Made by a program: the position numbers and the translations under genes
Shown: positions 1 through 9,769 of the stretch, one piece after another
Position numbering within the stretch: the stretch's first letter is position 1
Layout of the letters: each line of letters starts with the position of its first letter
The notes under the pieces: generated by a model
The model's input: only the letters and a program-made list of their open reading frames with translations
Databases searched by the model: none
What the model was told of the DNA's origin: nothing
Assembly: GCA_003225075.1 (NCBI GenBank)
Contig: QIAP01000045.1
Span: 1-64,000, forward strand
Direction: 5' to 3'
DNA from: Acidobacteriota bacterium
GTDB taxonomy: Bacteria; Acidobacteriota; Terriglobia; Terriglobales; Acidobacteriaceae
DNA length: 64,000 bases

Positions 1-2
1 TC

Positions 3-98
3 AGCTTTATGGATTATGATTTGGGTTACTTCGATCTGGAGACTCGCGTGTTGGAACCGCTGGAAAATCCCTTCGGCCCAAAAGTGTTACCCATGTAG
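3..98 (+). CDS. IS481-type transposase, C-terminal end only
   Basis: The frame entering from the left edge reads 31 residues to a TAG at 96-98. The tail contains SFMDYDLGYFDLE and PLENPFGPKVLPM, which I recognise as the typical C-terminus of IS481-family (rve integrase-core) transposases. The DDE catalytic domain lies outside the window. The stop codon falls inside the first of two 18-bp direct repeats that look like the element's end. Whether the transposase is intact cannot be judged here. Confidence 0.75.
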   Translation, partial: SFMDYDLGYFDLETRVLEPLENPFGPKVLPM

Positions 99-127
99 CC
101 GGTACATTCTGTAACCCATGTCTCCGG
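85..127 (+). repeat. Two 18-bp direct repeats at the end of the IS481-like element
   Basis: Copies tgttacccatgtagccgg (85-102) and tgtaacccatgtctccgg (110-127) differ at three positions. Repeated motifs at the tip of an IS commonly serve as transposase binding sites, and the first overlaps the transposase stop codon. The exact outer boundary and target duplication are not visible because the other end is off the window. Confidence 0.6.
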
Positions 128-145
128 GCTGGACCCTGTAAATAT

Positions 146-194
<49 letters not shown>

Positions 195-453
195 ATTCTA
201 GGGTTTGTTGAAACCGGTAGAATTTTCTTGTTTCTAACTGATTCGTGTTGAACTGGTTGCGGCATCGTGGTTGAAGCCTGTTGAACTTTCTTGAATGAGG
301 GTGCTTTCGCAGCCTCAATTTTGCCTACAGTCGTTTTTTACCTTGGTTAATCGCCGTAGAGGATGTTGACAGAATTATTGCGCGCAACAATTAGCCGAAA
401 TGCGCCGAACCTTCGATCCGCATCACCTCAAACATGGCGTATCGTCCCGCTGG

Positions 454-1544
454 CTAATCTCCCCTGAGCTCTGACTCTACTTCGTCCCGCAGCGCTAGCG
501 ACTCACGCTGGACGGTCTGAATCATCTCGTCGACCTTGGCATCAGAGTTTGTCAGGGAAACCAGCTTTGAGGGATCGAGCTGAATACTGAAGGCTACTTG
601 ACGGATTTTGTTCTCCCGATATTCGATGGTAGTGCCTGCCAACTCCGGCCCCTGGCAGACAAAACCCCCGGCGCTCGAGGGATTCCAGCCATTCCTCATC
701 GCGAAACCGGTCCGGCGCACTGCCGACCAACTGGAACGCGTGAAGCCATTGCGCTACCCGCTCCAAATCGCAGGAGAAAGTTTGGAAAGCAGCGAAATAT
801 TGCCTCCTGGGTACGCGAAGGACTTCGCTGCCGTCCTCCGATCTATGCCTTTCTGCCTCCCCAGCAGGTAGTAGTTCCGCGGTAGACGGCGGCCCCAGGA
901 TTGGAAAGAGTGGATCGAGGACATAAGAAGGTGCGACTTGAAGGTTGTAGTCGATTACGGACAAGCCCATGACTGCAGAGGCAAAGAGAGGCGCAACGAT
1001 GGTTTCGTCCTGCTCCATTTCCTGGAGCGCTCTGCGGGCAGTCCCTAGGCTGCTTACGCGGATCGGACATACGATGCATCGTGGCGGCCCGTCGGGGAAA
1101 TAGCAATCACGCCCGATCTTTTCGCTCGGGATGCAGTAGGCCAAGTTGTAGCGCTGCTCGAGGCGCTCCTTCATTGTCTCATCCAGGCTTTCAGGATAGC
1201 TACAGAGATGGACGTCCGTAAATGTCTGCCCTGGTGCGATAGCCATCCACTTCTCCCCTTGCCAGGAAAAGTTGACTTCCAACATATCGTTGTAGGCGAC
1301 CTCTGCACGGGTCTCGGGGGGTAGGATGTCGGTAGGAAGCCGACCAGCCGCTCTCGGTCTTTCTGAATGAGCCTTTTTGGAGGCACCCGAACATGACCCT
1401 ACGTGGCAGGTCCTCCTCCATCTTCACATCCGGTGGTTCGGCTTTGATTCCTCCACAGGGTCTGACGATTAAGCCAAGGGGTAGAAATTCGGGAAACGTG
1501 AAAGAGTCGTGCGGACTCATCGATGCAACCTGCTCTTCCGTCAC
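454..1544 (-). pseudogene. Unrecognised protein gene with two frame breaks
   Basis: Three consecutive minus-strand reading frames join into one plausible protein. The N-terminal part starts near 1544 (MTEEQVASMSPHDSF). The middle part covers about 1370-680 and contains VNFSWQGEKWMAIAPGQ. The C-terminal part covers about 680-454 and ends ESELRGD. The frame changes near a run of six C's at about 1321 (read on the minus strand) and near a GGGGGTTTT stretch at about 665, so indels at homopolymers explain both breaks. I do not recognise the family. The breaks could be real decay or sequencing errors; neighbours in this island show the same pattern. Confidence 0.45.
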
Positions 1545-1569
1545 AGGCAGTCTGGCGTAGCGAACACTC

Positions 1570-1923
1570 TTACCGGAAATTCCACAGCAGATAGCCGGCC
1601 CATACAGTTCCGAGAATGGCTCCGCCGTAGCAACAAAAGAAGATCAGTTCATTCAGGTGCTTAATCTGCAGTCCATCGTACAGCGTGTAGCGGAATCGGT
1701 GCGCCCAGTGAAATAGCGCCAGGAAACATAGGACAAACAGATAGAGCCTAGTGAGTGGCAACCGGACGAAGGAATGCAAGTATTCATAACCGGGAGCGGG
1801 GATCCATCCCAGAGGGAAAGCCAGGCCGAGCAAGAAAAGGTGCACCGGTATTACGAAAGCGGCCATGACACCGCCGGCGCTGAACAGCGCCCAGAGGGCG
1901 GGCTCATTCGATTGCTTCGCCAC
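1570..1923 (-). CDS. frdD: Fumarate reductase subunit D (membrane anchor)
   Basis: This 117-residue protein has three hydrophobic helices (about residues 12-38, 55-72 and 90-115) and begins with SNEPALWALFSAGG, close to the conserved FrdD N-terminus. It matches the family's usual length of about 119. With FrdC it anchors FrdAB in the inner membrane and forms the quinol site. It starts with GTG at 1923 directly after the TGA of frdC, so translation is probably coupled. It is the last gene of the frdABCD operon. Assignment rests on size, topology and position. Confidence 0.88.
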   Translation of the reverse strand: MAKQSNEPALWALFSAGGVMAAFVIPVHLFLLGLAFPLGWIPAPGYEYLHSFVRLPLTRLYLFVLCFLALFHWAHRFRYTLYDGLQIKHLNELIFFCCYGGAILGTVWAGYLLWNFR

Positions 1924-2349
1924 TCATGACCTCACAAGAAACCAGGCTACAACCAGCGAGATTGCCGCCCAGGCGGCATAATTTGTGCCCACAATCAAGA
2001 GGTCCGGCACCCGCTTGCCGTGAAAGCGAATGGCCATCGCACTTGCCGCCACGTTGAACCAGGTTATGGCATGAAAAACAACAAAGAACAGGGTGATTAA
2101 ATTCAACAGCACGATGAGCGGATTTTGCAGCCACCGCTCAAACGCTGCATATGCCTCCGGTCCGCGCGAGAGTGCGCGAATCTGCTGCAGAAGAACCACC
2201 ACGAACCACGCGACGAAAACACTGCTGATCTCCCGCAAAATGAATTTCAGGTACGGCCATCGCCCCAGCCACCACCAGGTGGAGACGCGCGGGCGATACC
2301 AGCGCGGATGGTACTCGGTGTATCTAGCGGCCTGCCTCGTGTCGCTCAT
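1924..2349 (-). CDS. frdC: Fumarate reductase subunit C (membrane anchor)
   Basis: FrdC is a three-helix membrane subunit of about 141 residues. The N-terminal block YTEYHPRWYRPRVSTWWWL is characteristic, followed by helices near residues 30-52, 76-100 and 115-139. I chose the ATG at 2349 (MSDTRQ) because GAGG lies about 8 bases upstream; a GTG at 2385 would add 12 residues. With FrdD it holds the catalytic FrdAB dimer at the membrane and passes electrons from menaquinol. The gene abuts frdD without a gap. Confidence 0.9.
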   Translation of the reverse strand: MSDTRQAARYTEYHPRWYRPRVSTWWWLGRWPYLKFILREISSVFVAWFVVVLLQQIRALSRGPEAYAAFERWLQNPLIVLLNLITLFFVVFHAITWFNVAASAMAIRFHGKRVPDLLIVGTNYAAWAAISLVVAWFLVRS

Positions 2350-2403
2350 TTCGCCAGCCTCATTTTGCGCGTCCTCATGTAGCACGCTTCATTTCGCACA
2401 CTG

Positions 2404-3153
2404 TTATTTCGCAGCCCAAGGCATCAAGAAAGATTTGAACCGCTCGATAGTTGCCGTTAGCTTGTACTGCTGGATGGCACCGGCCGGGTCCACGTGCTTG
2501 GGACAAACCTTGGTGCACTCGCCCACGAACGTGCATCCCCAAATGCCTTCGTGCTGGGCCAAGACGTCCATGCGCTCGTGTGCACCCTCATCGCGGGAAT
2601 CCATGTTGTACCGTTGCGCCAAAGCGATCGCCGCCGGGCCGATAAATACCGGATCCAGACCGTAAACCGGACAGGCGGCGTAACACAGCATGCAATTGAT
2701 GCACATGCTGAATTGTTTGTAGCGATCGAGTTGCTCAGGGGTCTGGAGATATTCGCCCTCGGAAATCGGCTTCCCATCTCCGCGGATGAGCCAGGGCTTG
2801 ACGCTTTGCAGCTTGGTCATGAAGTCAGTGACTTCGACGACCAGGTCCCGGATCACAGGAAAATAGCGCAGCGGCTGCACGCGCACGGGTTTGTTTTCCT
2901 TTGCGTAGTTGGAAAGGAAAGTAGCGCAGGTCAGCTTGGGCTCACCGTTCACCATCATGCCGCAGCTTCCACAAATGCCCATACGGCAGGACCAACGGAA
3001 AGTGAGCGAGCCATCCACCTTGTCCTTGATGTAGTTCAAAGCGTCGAGCACCACCCAGTCCTTGTGGAGGGGTACGTCGTAGCGCTGAAAGCTTGGCTCG
3101 GCGTCGCGTTCCGGCGAATAGCGAAGAACTTCCAAGCTGATGGTTTCAGGCAT
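2404..3153 (-). CDS. frdB: Fumarate reductase iron-sulfur subunit
   Basis: This 249-residue subunit carries all three clusters of the family. The [2Fe-2S] ligands are C56, C61, C64 and C76 ([10 protein letters not shown]). The [4Fe-4S] ligands are C151, C154, C157 and C161 ([12 protein letters not shown]). The [3Fe-4S] ligands are C207, C213 and C217 ([14 protein letters not shown]). It relays electrons between the quinol site in FrdCD and the flavin in FrdA on the cytoplasmic face. It starts 3 bases after the frdA stop, so both are one transcript. Length and ligand spacing are normal. Confidence 0.95.
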   Translation of the reverse strand: MPETISLEVLRYSPERDAEPSFQRYDVPLHKDWVVLDALNYIKDKVDGSLTFRWSCRMGICGSCGMMVNGEPKLTCATFLSNYAKENKPVRVQPLRYFPVIRDLVVEVTDFMTKLQSVKPWLIRGDGKPISEGEYLQTPEQLDRYKQFSMCINCMLCYAACPVYGLDPVFIGPAAIALAQRYNMDSRDEGAHERMDVLAQHEGIWGCTFVGECTKVCPKHVDPAGAIQQYKLTATIERFKSFLMPWAAK

Positions 3154-3156
3154 ATC

Positions 3157-4929
3157 CTATCTCGCTGCGACCTCTTTTACGTCGGGCTTCACTCCGTAAA
3201 CACGTTCCGCGGGCGGCCAGCGCGTGATGACGACCGGGGCTTTTTCCAACCGGATACGGCCGTCAGGGTTGCGGAAAATCAGAGTATGAGCTAGGAAATT
3301 CTGGTCATCCCGGCCAGCGAAGTCCGTGCGCTGGTGCGCTCCGCGGGACTCGGTACGATGCAGCGCGGATTCCACGATTGCCGAGCCCACATCGAGCATG
3401 AAGGAAAGCTCGAGCGCCGCCAGTAATTCGGTATTGAAGGTGAGGCTGTGGTCGTCCAGGCCGATGTCCCGGAATCGCTCTCGAAGCTCGCGCAGCTTGT
3501 CGGCCGCATTCTCCAGCGAAGTTTGATTGCGATAGATCCCCGCGCCGCTTTCCATCGCCTGGTGCATTTCCGACCTGATGGTGGCGACGCGCTCACGGCC
3601 TGCGGTCTTGCGCAGGAACTGTTCTTCCAAGCGAGCCTTTTCATCTTGGGCCTGCGAGATCGCGTGTTCGCTCGGGGTCCTCTGTTCCATGGCCGCCAGG
3701 GCCGCAGCTCTGCCGGCCCGCGCGCCAAAGACGAGAAGCTCGGGCAGAGAGTTGGAGCCAAGGCGGTTGGCACCGTTGATGCTGACGCACGCAACCTCTC
3801 CCGCCGCGTACAGGCCGGCCAGCGGGGTGGCTCCATTGTTGTCCGTGTGTACACCGCCCATCATGTAGTGGATGACCGGCCGCACTGGTATCAGTTCCTT
3901 GATGGGATCGATGTTCTCGTACTTCAGGCACAGCTCCCGCACAAAAGGCAGCCGGGTGTTGATCACCTTTTCGCCCAGGTGGCGAAGATCAAGATGAACG
4001 ACGGGGCCGTAAGGAGTATCTGTCGTGTGGCCCTTTTCCACTTCCTTGACGAAGGCCTGGGAGAGACGATCGCGCGGCCCGAGTTCCATGTTGCGCAGGA
4101 CCGGCTGGGGCGTTGGTGTGCCTAGGTTGTAATCCTGGAGATACCGGTATCCGTTCTTGTTAATCAGATGTCCGCCCTCGGCGCGTGCCGCTTCTGTAAT
4201 GAGAATGCCTGTGAATGGCAGACCTGTGGGGTGGTACTGCACGAACTCCATGTCCTTCAACGGAGTGCCTGCCTGGAAGGCCAGCGCCATGCCATCGCCG
4301 GTCTTGATGCTGGCGTTCGTGGTGAAGGGGAAAACACGCCCGCACCCTCCAGTGCACAAGATCACGCTTTTCGCCGTGATGGCCTGAATTCTGCCCGACA
4401 TCAGTTGCAAGGCAACGACGCCCTGTACTCGGCCCTCGTCTACTAACAGCCGGGTTACAAACCATTCGTCGTAACGAGTGACAGCGTTGTATTTGAGCGT
4501 AGTCTGAAACAGCGTATGCAGGAGGTGGAACCCGGTCTTGTCGTCGGCAAACCAGGTGCGCATTTTTTTCATGCCGCCGAACGCCCTGACAGCAATGCGC
4601 CCATCCGGATCTCTGCTCCAGGGACAGCCCCAGTGCTCGAGCCGCAGCAACTCTTCCGGCGCCTCTTTTACGAAAATTTCGACGGCATCCTGATCGCAGA
4701 GCCAGTCGCCGCCGGAGATGGTATCGTAGGCATGGTCATCGAGTGTATCCCCCGGTTTGATTACCCCCGCGGCTCCGCCTTCCGCAGAAACCGTGTGGCT
4801 GCGCATCGGGTAGACCTTGGAGACCACCGCTACGCTGAGATTCGGATTGGTCTCGGCCGCGGCAATGGCGGCTCGAAGGCCGGCGCCACCCCCGCCGACC
4901 AGAAGAACATCGTGGTAGGAGATGTCCAT
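3157..4929 (-). CDS. frdA: Fumarate reductase flavoprotein subunit
   Basis: This 590-residue flavoprotein has a FAD-binding glycine motif [11 protein letters not shown] near residue 11, and the covalent-FAD histidine H45 in [10 protein letters not shown]. It also has the active-site HPTGL segment and the TEAARAEGG loop. It reduces fumarate to succinate, or could run as succinate dehydrogenase. The separate frdC and frdD genes downstream argue for the quinol:fumarate reductase type known from enterobacteria. A GAGG lies about 9 bases before the ATG. It is the first gene of frdABCD, and nothing in the sequence suggests decay, unlike most neighbours. Confidence 0.95.
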   Translation of the reverse strand: MDISYHDVLLVGGGGAGLRAAIAAAETNPNLSVAVVSKVYPMRSHTVSAEGGAAGVIKPGDTLDDHAYDTISGGDWLCDQDAVEIFVKEAPEELLRLEHWGCPWSRDPDGRIAVRAFGGMKKMRTWFADDKTGFHLLHTLFQTTLKYNAVTRYDEWFVTRLLVDEGRVQGVVALQLMSGRIQAITAKSVILCTGGCGRVFPFTTNASIKTGDGMALAFQAGTPLKDMEFVQYHPTGLPFTGILITEAARAEGGHLINKNGYRYLQDYNLGTPTPQPVLRNMELGPRDRLSQAFVKEVEKGHTTDTPYGPVVHLDLRHLGEKVINTRLPFVRELCLKYENIDPIKELIPVRPVIHYMMGGVHTDNNGATPLAGLYAAGEVACVSINGANRLGSNSLPELLVFGARAGRAAALAAMEQRTPSEHAISQAQDEKARLEEQFLRKTAGRERVATIRSEMHQAMESGAGIYRNQTSLENAADKLRELRERFRDIGLDDHSLTFNTELLAALELSFMLDVGSAIVESALHRTESRGAHQRTDFAGRDDQNFLAHTLIFRNPDGRIRLEKAPVVITRWPPAERVYGVKPDVKEVAAR

Positions 4930-5315
4930 AGCCGCGAGCCTCGCTGCTCAGAAATAATTCAGGCCAGTTTCCATTAACTGAGACCAGTAGAGAACGAAGC
5001 GGGGCACATTCTGCAACTGATTAGCCACGCATGCAACCTAAACCAGCATTTCCGTTTTGGACTTCCAAGCAGACCGCATTGTACATTGAGTTGTCTTCCG
5101 TTGGGGCTGTTCTCGCGCACGGCCCTATAAAAGAAACCCAGGGGCGGCTCGCATCAATCGTCCGAAAACTTCGCTTGGCCTAAACTTCTTGTCTACGCCT
5201 TATGGCGCTCATATCCGGCGGTCCGACTAGTTTTAGGTCTGAAGAGTGTGCGAAAACCACATGGTTTTGGAGAGGTGGAATGCGACCAAGTGGTGGAATA
5301 TCCGGGAACCATTTG
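4930..5315. other. Non-coding gap upstream of frdA
   Basis: This stretch of about 385 bases lies between the frdA start and the broken TPR gene. It should hold the frd promoter on the minus strand. I see no convincing FNR-type palindrome, tRNA or conserved reading frame, and the short ORFs here have no recognisable residues. Confidence 0.4.
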
Positions 5316-6301
5316 TTACTGGATTTGAATTCTGGTGTAGGGAGCGAATTTCTTCTGGCAAGCGATTCCTGCCTGGCGCGCCGTCTTGAATTCTTCCCAT
5401 TGTCGGACCTTATCGAACAGCGGGTCATAGTCCACGGAAGGATACACACAAAGGCTGTGCTCCAATGCGGCGCGCAGTAGTCGAATGGCGGTGTCTTCCT
5501 TTCCTACGAAGGAAAGCATTCCAGCTCCGAAATACCAAGCGTCAGTGAAGGGAATCGTACGGAAGCTGACCTCCGACTCTTTTGCTGTCACCGCGCAATT
5601 TGCAGTCGACGAGTCCGGCCAGCAGTCGCGTATTAACTCGTATCCCATGCCCCCAGGTATGAGCTTGAGTCTAGGTAACCTTCCTCAACTCTCCTTTCGC
5701 GCAACAGCATCTGTCCGAGCATCATCGTGCTGAAATCTCCGCGGGATCGATCGATTTCCTGGCGCGCCTTGGCGAACTCACCCATGTGGATGTAGAGCAC
5801 ATAACAAGGCCCTGTGGGGAGCTCGGGATCAAGCTGGTGTGTCATCTCACATTCGCGCGCGGCCTGCTCAAGCGCGCCAGCTGCACGCAACGCCTCTGAA
5901 CGCAACAAGTGAACTTCAGCGCGACGCGGGCGTTTCTCGGCCAATTCTTGAATCTGCGAGAAGCTCACGGCAAGATCCTCATAGAACAGCCGAGTCTCGA
6001 TCAATAGCGTAGACGCGCCCAGGAGCTCCGGATCGAGTTGGTGTGCGCGTTCCAGTGCGCGCACGGATCTGTCGTACATCTCCTCCCCACCACTGGCGAA
6101 GTCAGCTTCGTTGGAATAGCGCGACCCTAGGGCCAGCCACGCGGGCGCATAGCCTGGATCCATGGCGACCGATTTTTCGAGCAGGGCAATGGCATCCTTA
6201 TTGCGTGCGCTACTCCAGTATGCGCTGTCCTGACTGCGCAGGTAGAGCTCGTAGGCTTCCTGGCTCTTGGGCTTTGTCACAGAGAGTTGTATGTTTGACA
6301 C
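5316..6301 (-). pseudogene. TPR-repeat protein remnant, truncated and frameshifted
   Basis: The first frame (6301-5633) reads SQEAYELYLRSQDSAYW and then helical repeats such as AIALLEKSVAMDPGYAPAW and ALERAHQLDPELLG, typical TPR units. The second frame (5648-5316) continues with more helical repeat (AIRLLRAALEHSLCVYP). The frame shifts near 5640. In acidobacteria this block is usually the C-terminal half of a TPR protein with an N-terminal kinase or winged-helix domain; that half is missing, since sequence beyond 6301 is unrelated. I infer a dead gene cut at its 5' side by rearrangement. Confidence 0.6.
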
Positions 6302-6540
6302 ACCGAGCGCGGGCAGGAGCCCGTCTACGCTACGAGCGGGAGGAAAGCATGATCATCTTCCTTCGCGACGCAGGAAGGCTTCGACCGGGGCTTAGCCACA
6401 AGACCGCGCGGGATATCTTCTGGATGCTTACTGGAGGGGATGTGTACCGCATGCTGGCGTGCGAGCGTGGGTGGTCACCTCAGAAGTACCAGGACTGGCT
6501 GGCCGACACCCTGGTGCGCTCCCTGCTGACTCCGCCATGA
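6301..6540 (+). pseudogene. TetR-family regulator, C-terminal fragment
   Basis: The frame ending at TGA 6538-6540 reads AGRLRPGLSHKTARDIFW, then DVYRMLACERGWSPQKY and QDWLADTLVRSLL. This matches the ligand-domain tail common in TetR proteins (GRLRPGLS...VYRLLV..RGWSPE.YE.WLA). No helix-turn-helix domain exists upstream in any frame; the sequence left of 6300 belongs to the TPR remnant on the other strand. The two fragments meet at about 6300, marking a deletion or rearrangement junction. Confidence 0.55.
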
Positions 6541-6653
6541 GCGAGTCCGGTTCGAAGTCAGGCAGCGAATAGTGATTCACCGGTGGGGCACGTTTGAAGA
6601 AGAGCCCAGAAGGGGCGCACTCCGGCTTGTCGAGATACGAGCGCGCGCCGCAA

Positions 6654-7100
6654 TCATTCATGCGGGTGCACTAAGAGGTACATAAAGCGCAACAGTGCAA
6701 CAGCGCCTACTACGCTTCTCACGGCGTGCAACGCGCCCCAGCGTGCGAGTAGCTGCTCTGTCTGTGCTGACCGCCTATCGAGCGCGGGATTCAGCAACTG
6801 CTTGTTTGTCGGCAGGATGACGATCAGCGTGAATGGGATCACAGAGCCCAGCAGGAGCCCGGAAATGAACCACCAGAACGTCGCCCCCGCGAGCCATGCT
6901 GCAAAAGAAGACAGCAGGCCCAAGGCCGCGAGTGTCGCCTGCATGACACTGGCTCGCCGATAGCTGGGCGGAAATTCGGTCGCAGCTATTTCTAGTCCAC
7001 ATTCCATCCTGGCCGGATGTTCAACGAGGCTGATGTAGAAGGCGGCGCCTGTGAATAGGCCGCAGGCGAGCACAGCAACGAATTCAGCAATCTGACGCAT
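6654..7100 (-). CDS. DUF1772-type membrane protein
   Basis: This 148-residue protein has four hydrophobic helices. The start GLFTGAAFYISLVEHPAR, the middle PTNKQLLNPALDRRS and the segment LLARWGALHAVRSVVG are typical of the DUF1772 (anthrone-oxygenase-like) family. The family's bacterial role is unknown. It lies 5 bases downstream of the DUF5519 gene on the same strand and is probably co-transcribed with it. Length is normal and no defect is visible. Confidence 0.75.
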   Translation of the reverse strand: MRQIAEFVAVLACGLFTGAAFYISLVEHPARMECGLEIAATEFPPSYRRASVMQATLAALGLLSSFAAWLAGATFWWFISGLLLGSVIPFTLIVILPTNKQLLNPALDRRSAQTEQLLARWGALHAVRSVVGAVALLRFMYLLVHPHE

Positions 7101-7105
7101 CGCCT

Positions 7106-7561
7106 CTATGCCAGCGGTTCAGCCAAAACCTGCCTCGCCGTCACAGGCACGAACTTTTCCAGCAAGGACCTGACCTCAGGACCCAACGGCAGTTCTTGGC
7201 TTTCCTGCTCAAGCAGCTTGCGAGCGTCGGGGGCCGTCTTCAGGGCGTAGCGAAGATATGACAGCCTCATAAGCCACCTGGCATGCCTGAGGTCTTCATC
7301 GCAGCGGACGTGAAAAGTGATCCAGCCTGAGTTGGGAACCCAGCGGTGCTCCTCGGCAAGACCGCCTGCCAAAAGCACATCGTGGACTGAGCGGGGAAAG
7401 GGAATGTCAACGACCCCGCCAGTATGCACGTGTCCGACTTCTGCGCTTCCGTAACGGAATTCTTTGCCTCCAAAGCGGTGTGGGTGAACCGATATATTAG
7501 GCCACCTCGAAACTTCATCTTCGAGCTTCTTCAGGCGCTTCATCATCTTTTCAGACTCCAT
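7106..7561 (-). CDS. DUF5519 / luciferase-like domain protein
   Basis: This 151-residue soluble protein contains HPHRFGGKEFRYG, EVGHVHTGGVVDIPFP and HRWVPNSGWITFHVR, the signature blocks of the DUF5519 family, often annotated 'luciferase family protein'. Function is not known and the light-emission label is only inherited. It precedes the DUF1772 gene in a likely two-gene operon. The ATG at 7561 begins MESEKMMKRL; internal methionines at residues 6 and 7 are alternative starts. Confidence 0.7.
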   Translation of the reverse strand: MESEKMMKRLKKLEDEVSRWPNISVHPHRFGGKEFRYGSAEVGHVHTGGVVDIPFPRSVHDVLLAGGLAEEHRWVPNSGWITFHVRCDEDLRHARWLMRLSYLRYALKTAPDARKLLEQESQELPLGPEVRSLLEKFVPVTARQVLAEPLA

Positions 7562-7708
7562 CGACTCCCTGTTCGATGTCTGAAAATGAACTCCCGATTC
7601 AGCTTCACGGTGGGCACTTTATCTGCTGTTTTTGGCGAGAGGGCGTGCAGGCAGAGGCAGCTAGATTAACTTCTGTCGCGGAACCTAGATTAGAATGAGC
7701 ATCCACTC

Positions 7709-8521
7709 GTGATCCACATTCGTAGGTACGGGACGGCAGGACCCGAGGTTGTGGTTCTCCATGGTGGACCCGGCGCTCCGGGGCATATGGCACCGGTTGC
7801 GAAGGCTCTCGCTGATTCGTTCCGAGTCCTCGAACCATTCCAACGCGGCAGTGGCAGCGAGCGACTCACTGTCGCACACCACATCGCCGATCTGCATGAA
7901 GTCGTTCAGTCCTCCTGTGAATCCGCACACCCTGCTCTGGTCGGCTCTTCTTGGGGTGCAATGTTGGCATTGTTCTATGCCGCAGAGCATCCACAATCCG
8001 CTGGTGCGCTGGCGCTGATCGGCTGCGGCGCCTTCGACGGAGTCTCGCGAACCCGAATGCAGGGGACTCTCAACGACAGGATGGACGAGAACCTAAAGCG
8101 ACAATTGGAACGTCTCACTGACGAGTTCGTGGAGCCTGATGAGCGCCTGAAGGCGAGAGCAGAACTGATCTTGCCCCTGTATTCATACGAACTTATTACG
8201 AGTGATCAGAAGATCGAGTCGTGCGATGCCCGAGCGCATCAAGAAACATGGGATGACATGATGCGTTTGCAGGACGAGGGCATCTACCCCGCAAAATTCT
8301 CTTGCATAAAGGTACCGATCCTTATGCTGCACGGCACGTTCGATCCTCACCCCGGGCGAATGATATTGTCCAGCCTGAACTCTTACTTACCTCAAATTGA
8401 ATACCACGAGTGGGATCAGTGTGGTCACTATCCATGGCTTGAGAGAGCTGTTGGCGAAGAGTTTTTTTCGCTGCTCCGTGGCTGGCTCCTGCGGACAGCA
8501 GGATTCCATCCAGCGGTATGA
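7709..8521 (+). CDS. Alpha/beta hydrolase
   Basis: The 270-residue protein has the oxyanion motif HGGPGAPGH near residue 18, the nucleophile elbow GSSWGAM with Ser81, a probable acid in HGTFDPHPG, and a terminal catalytic His in QCGHYPWLE. The FQRGSGSE segment resembles the DQRGxGxS of proline iminopeptidases, although the Asp is absent. Substrate cannot be predicted. The start is GTG at 7709; the nearby ATG at 7695 leads to a stop after five codons. No signal peptide is seen. Confidence 0.8.
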   Translation: MIHIRRYGTAGPEVVVLHGGPGAPGHMAPVAKALADSFRVLEPFQRGSGSERLTVAHHIADLHEVVQSSCESAHPALVGSSWGAMLALFYAAEHPQSAGALALIGCGAFDGVSRTRMQGTLNDRMDENLKRQLERLTDEFVEPDERLKARAELILPLYSYELITSDQKIESCDARAHQETWDDMMRLQDEGIYPAKFSCIKVPILMLHGTFDPHPGRMILSSLNSYLPQIEYHEWDQCGHYPWLERAVGEEFFSLLRGWLLRTAGFHPAV

Positions 8522-8623
8522 CGGCGGGGGCAAGAACAGGCTTCGTGTTCCTTCCTACGTTGAGCTCTGGGGTCGAGTGGAACTGGTCTGCTACGATGCC
8601 AGCGTGTGAGGGTACCATTGAAC

Positions 8624-8797
8624 ATGAGCAGAATACATCCAGAATGCCCCGACTCAGACCCTTATGATCGCTGGGTAGCTGCCGATGTCCTCGTTCGACA
8701 AGAGCCAGACGAGGAAGAAGAGGAAGACGAAGGCGACGGCACGGAAGATGACGATGATGACGATGAGGACAAGGACGATGACGGCTACTCGGAGTGA
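8624..8797 (+). CDS. Small highly acidic protein
   Basis: The ORF encodes 57 residues from ATG 8624. The first half is ordinary (SDPYDRWVAADVLVRQEPD) and the second half is almost only Asp and Glu, ending DDDGYSE. I do not recognise a named family. It ends 31 bases before the small metallopeptidase gene on the same strand and probably shares its transcript. The acidic tail could act as a counter-ion or inhibitory segment; this is a guess. A GTG 18 bases earlier is an alternative start. Confidence 0.55.
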   Translation: MSRIHPECPDSDPYDRWVAADVLVRQEPDEEEEEDEGDGTEDDDDDDEDKDDDGYSE

Positions 8798-8828
8798 GCG
8801 TGCCCTTTTTTATTCCAGAGGGTGAAGG

Positions 8829-9185
8829 ATGAAGCGAGAACATTTCGTAAGGTTAGTCGAGGAGTCTCTTGACTCGCTCCCACAAGAATTTCGCAGTCGC
8901 ATTCGTAACGTTGCTGTTTTGGTAGAGGATATGCCGCCGAACCAGCCATCACCGCAGTCGGGGCAGCAAAGGCGGCTGCTTCTGGGTGTCTTCCATGGCG
9001 TGCCCACGACCAAGAAGAGCATATTTGACCTACCGACAGGGCCCGATCACATCGTGCTCTATCAGAAGAATATTGAAGCGGTCTGCTCCAGCGAGGCCGA
9101 AGTCTGCGAACAAATCCGCCTTACGGTCATCCATGAACTGGGCCACTATTTTGGGATGGATGAGAACCAACTGAAGGATGTTTAG
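8829..9185 (+). CDS. Minimal zincin-type metallopeptidase family protein
   Basis: This 118-residue protein ends with HELGHYFGMDE, the HExxHxxGxxD/H zinc-binding signature, in the context IRLTVIHELGHYF. The block VLVEDMPPN and the line DHIVLYQKNIE fit the small 'metallopeptidase family protein' (minimal MMP-like) group found across bacteria. Its substrate is unknown and it lacks a secretion signal. A GAGGGTGAAGG stretch precedes the ATG. It sits in a plus-strand run with the acidic protein and another HExxH gene. Confidence 0.75.
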   Translation: MKREHFVRLVEESLDSLPQEFRSRIRNVAVLVEDMPPNQPSPQSGQQRRLLLGVFHGVPTTKKSIFDLPTGPDHIVLYQKNIEAVCSSEAEVCEQIRLTVIHELGHYFGMDENQLKDV

Positions 9186-9216
9186 CTCACTTCGCTAGAA
9201 TCAGAGACTGTAGTGG

Positions 9217-9760
9217 ATGGCAACACCGCGACTCACTCCCGCACAGATCGCTCAGGTTTCCGGCCTCGTTGCCCAATACATTGCAACCCAGCGCGAAAGG
9301 TACGCCTCACGCGCAGTCCCGTCATCTTTACAACAGAGGGCTACCATGGACGGATTCTTCTCTCCCCAGCTTCTCGATGGCACACGACTCATCGCGTTAC
9401 AAGGCAAACGGGTAGCCAATCCCGACTTCTATCCGATGTTGAGAAGCTTGGGTTTCAATAATTTGCCCGACCAGTCCGCAATGGCAGCGATTACGTTTCG
9501 TGATGTTGTGGTCTCGCACGAGGCGTTCTCGAATGGATTGTTGTTTCACGAACTCGTCCATGTCGAACAGTATCGGCAACTAGGTATCCCGCGCTTTAGT
9601 GAGCTTTACGTGCGCGGATTTCTTGATGGTGGCAGGCTACGAGGCAATTCCCTTGGAAGTCAACGCATACGCGCTAGGCGGTCGGTTTGAACAGAATCCT
9701 GCCAATCGGTTCTCAGTCGAAGATGAAGTACGGAGATGGATCGCGGAGGGCGGGTTGTAG
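9217..9760 (+). pseudogene. HExxH-motif protein, frameshifted near its C-terminus
   Basis: The first frame (9217-9690) encodes a protein with LLFHELVHVEQYRQLG, a zinc-type HExxH helix, followed by YVRGFLDGG. After that the frame loses sense. A one-base shift near 9632 restores a coherent tail, YEAIPLEVNAYALGGRF ... SVEDEVRRWIAEGG, which stops at 9758-9760. The joined product would be about 180 residues. The ATG lies 31 bases after the preceding metallopeptidase gene. A single-base error in the assembly would equally explain the break. Confidence 0.6.
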
Positions 9761-9769
9761 GTTTGGCCA

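Noticed and set aside
3448-4125. 225-residue ORF antisense to frdA
   Set aside because: frdA is certain from its FAD motifs and operon context; the antisense frame is a shadow.
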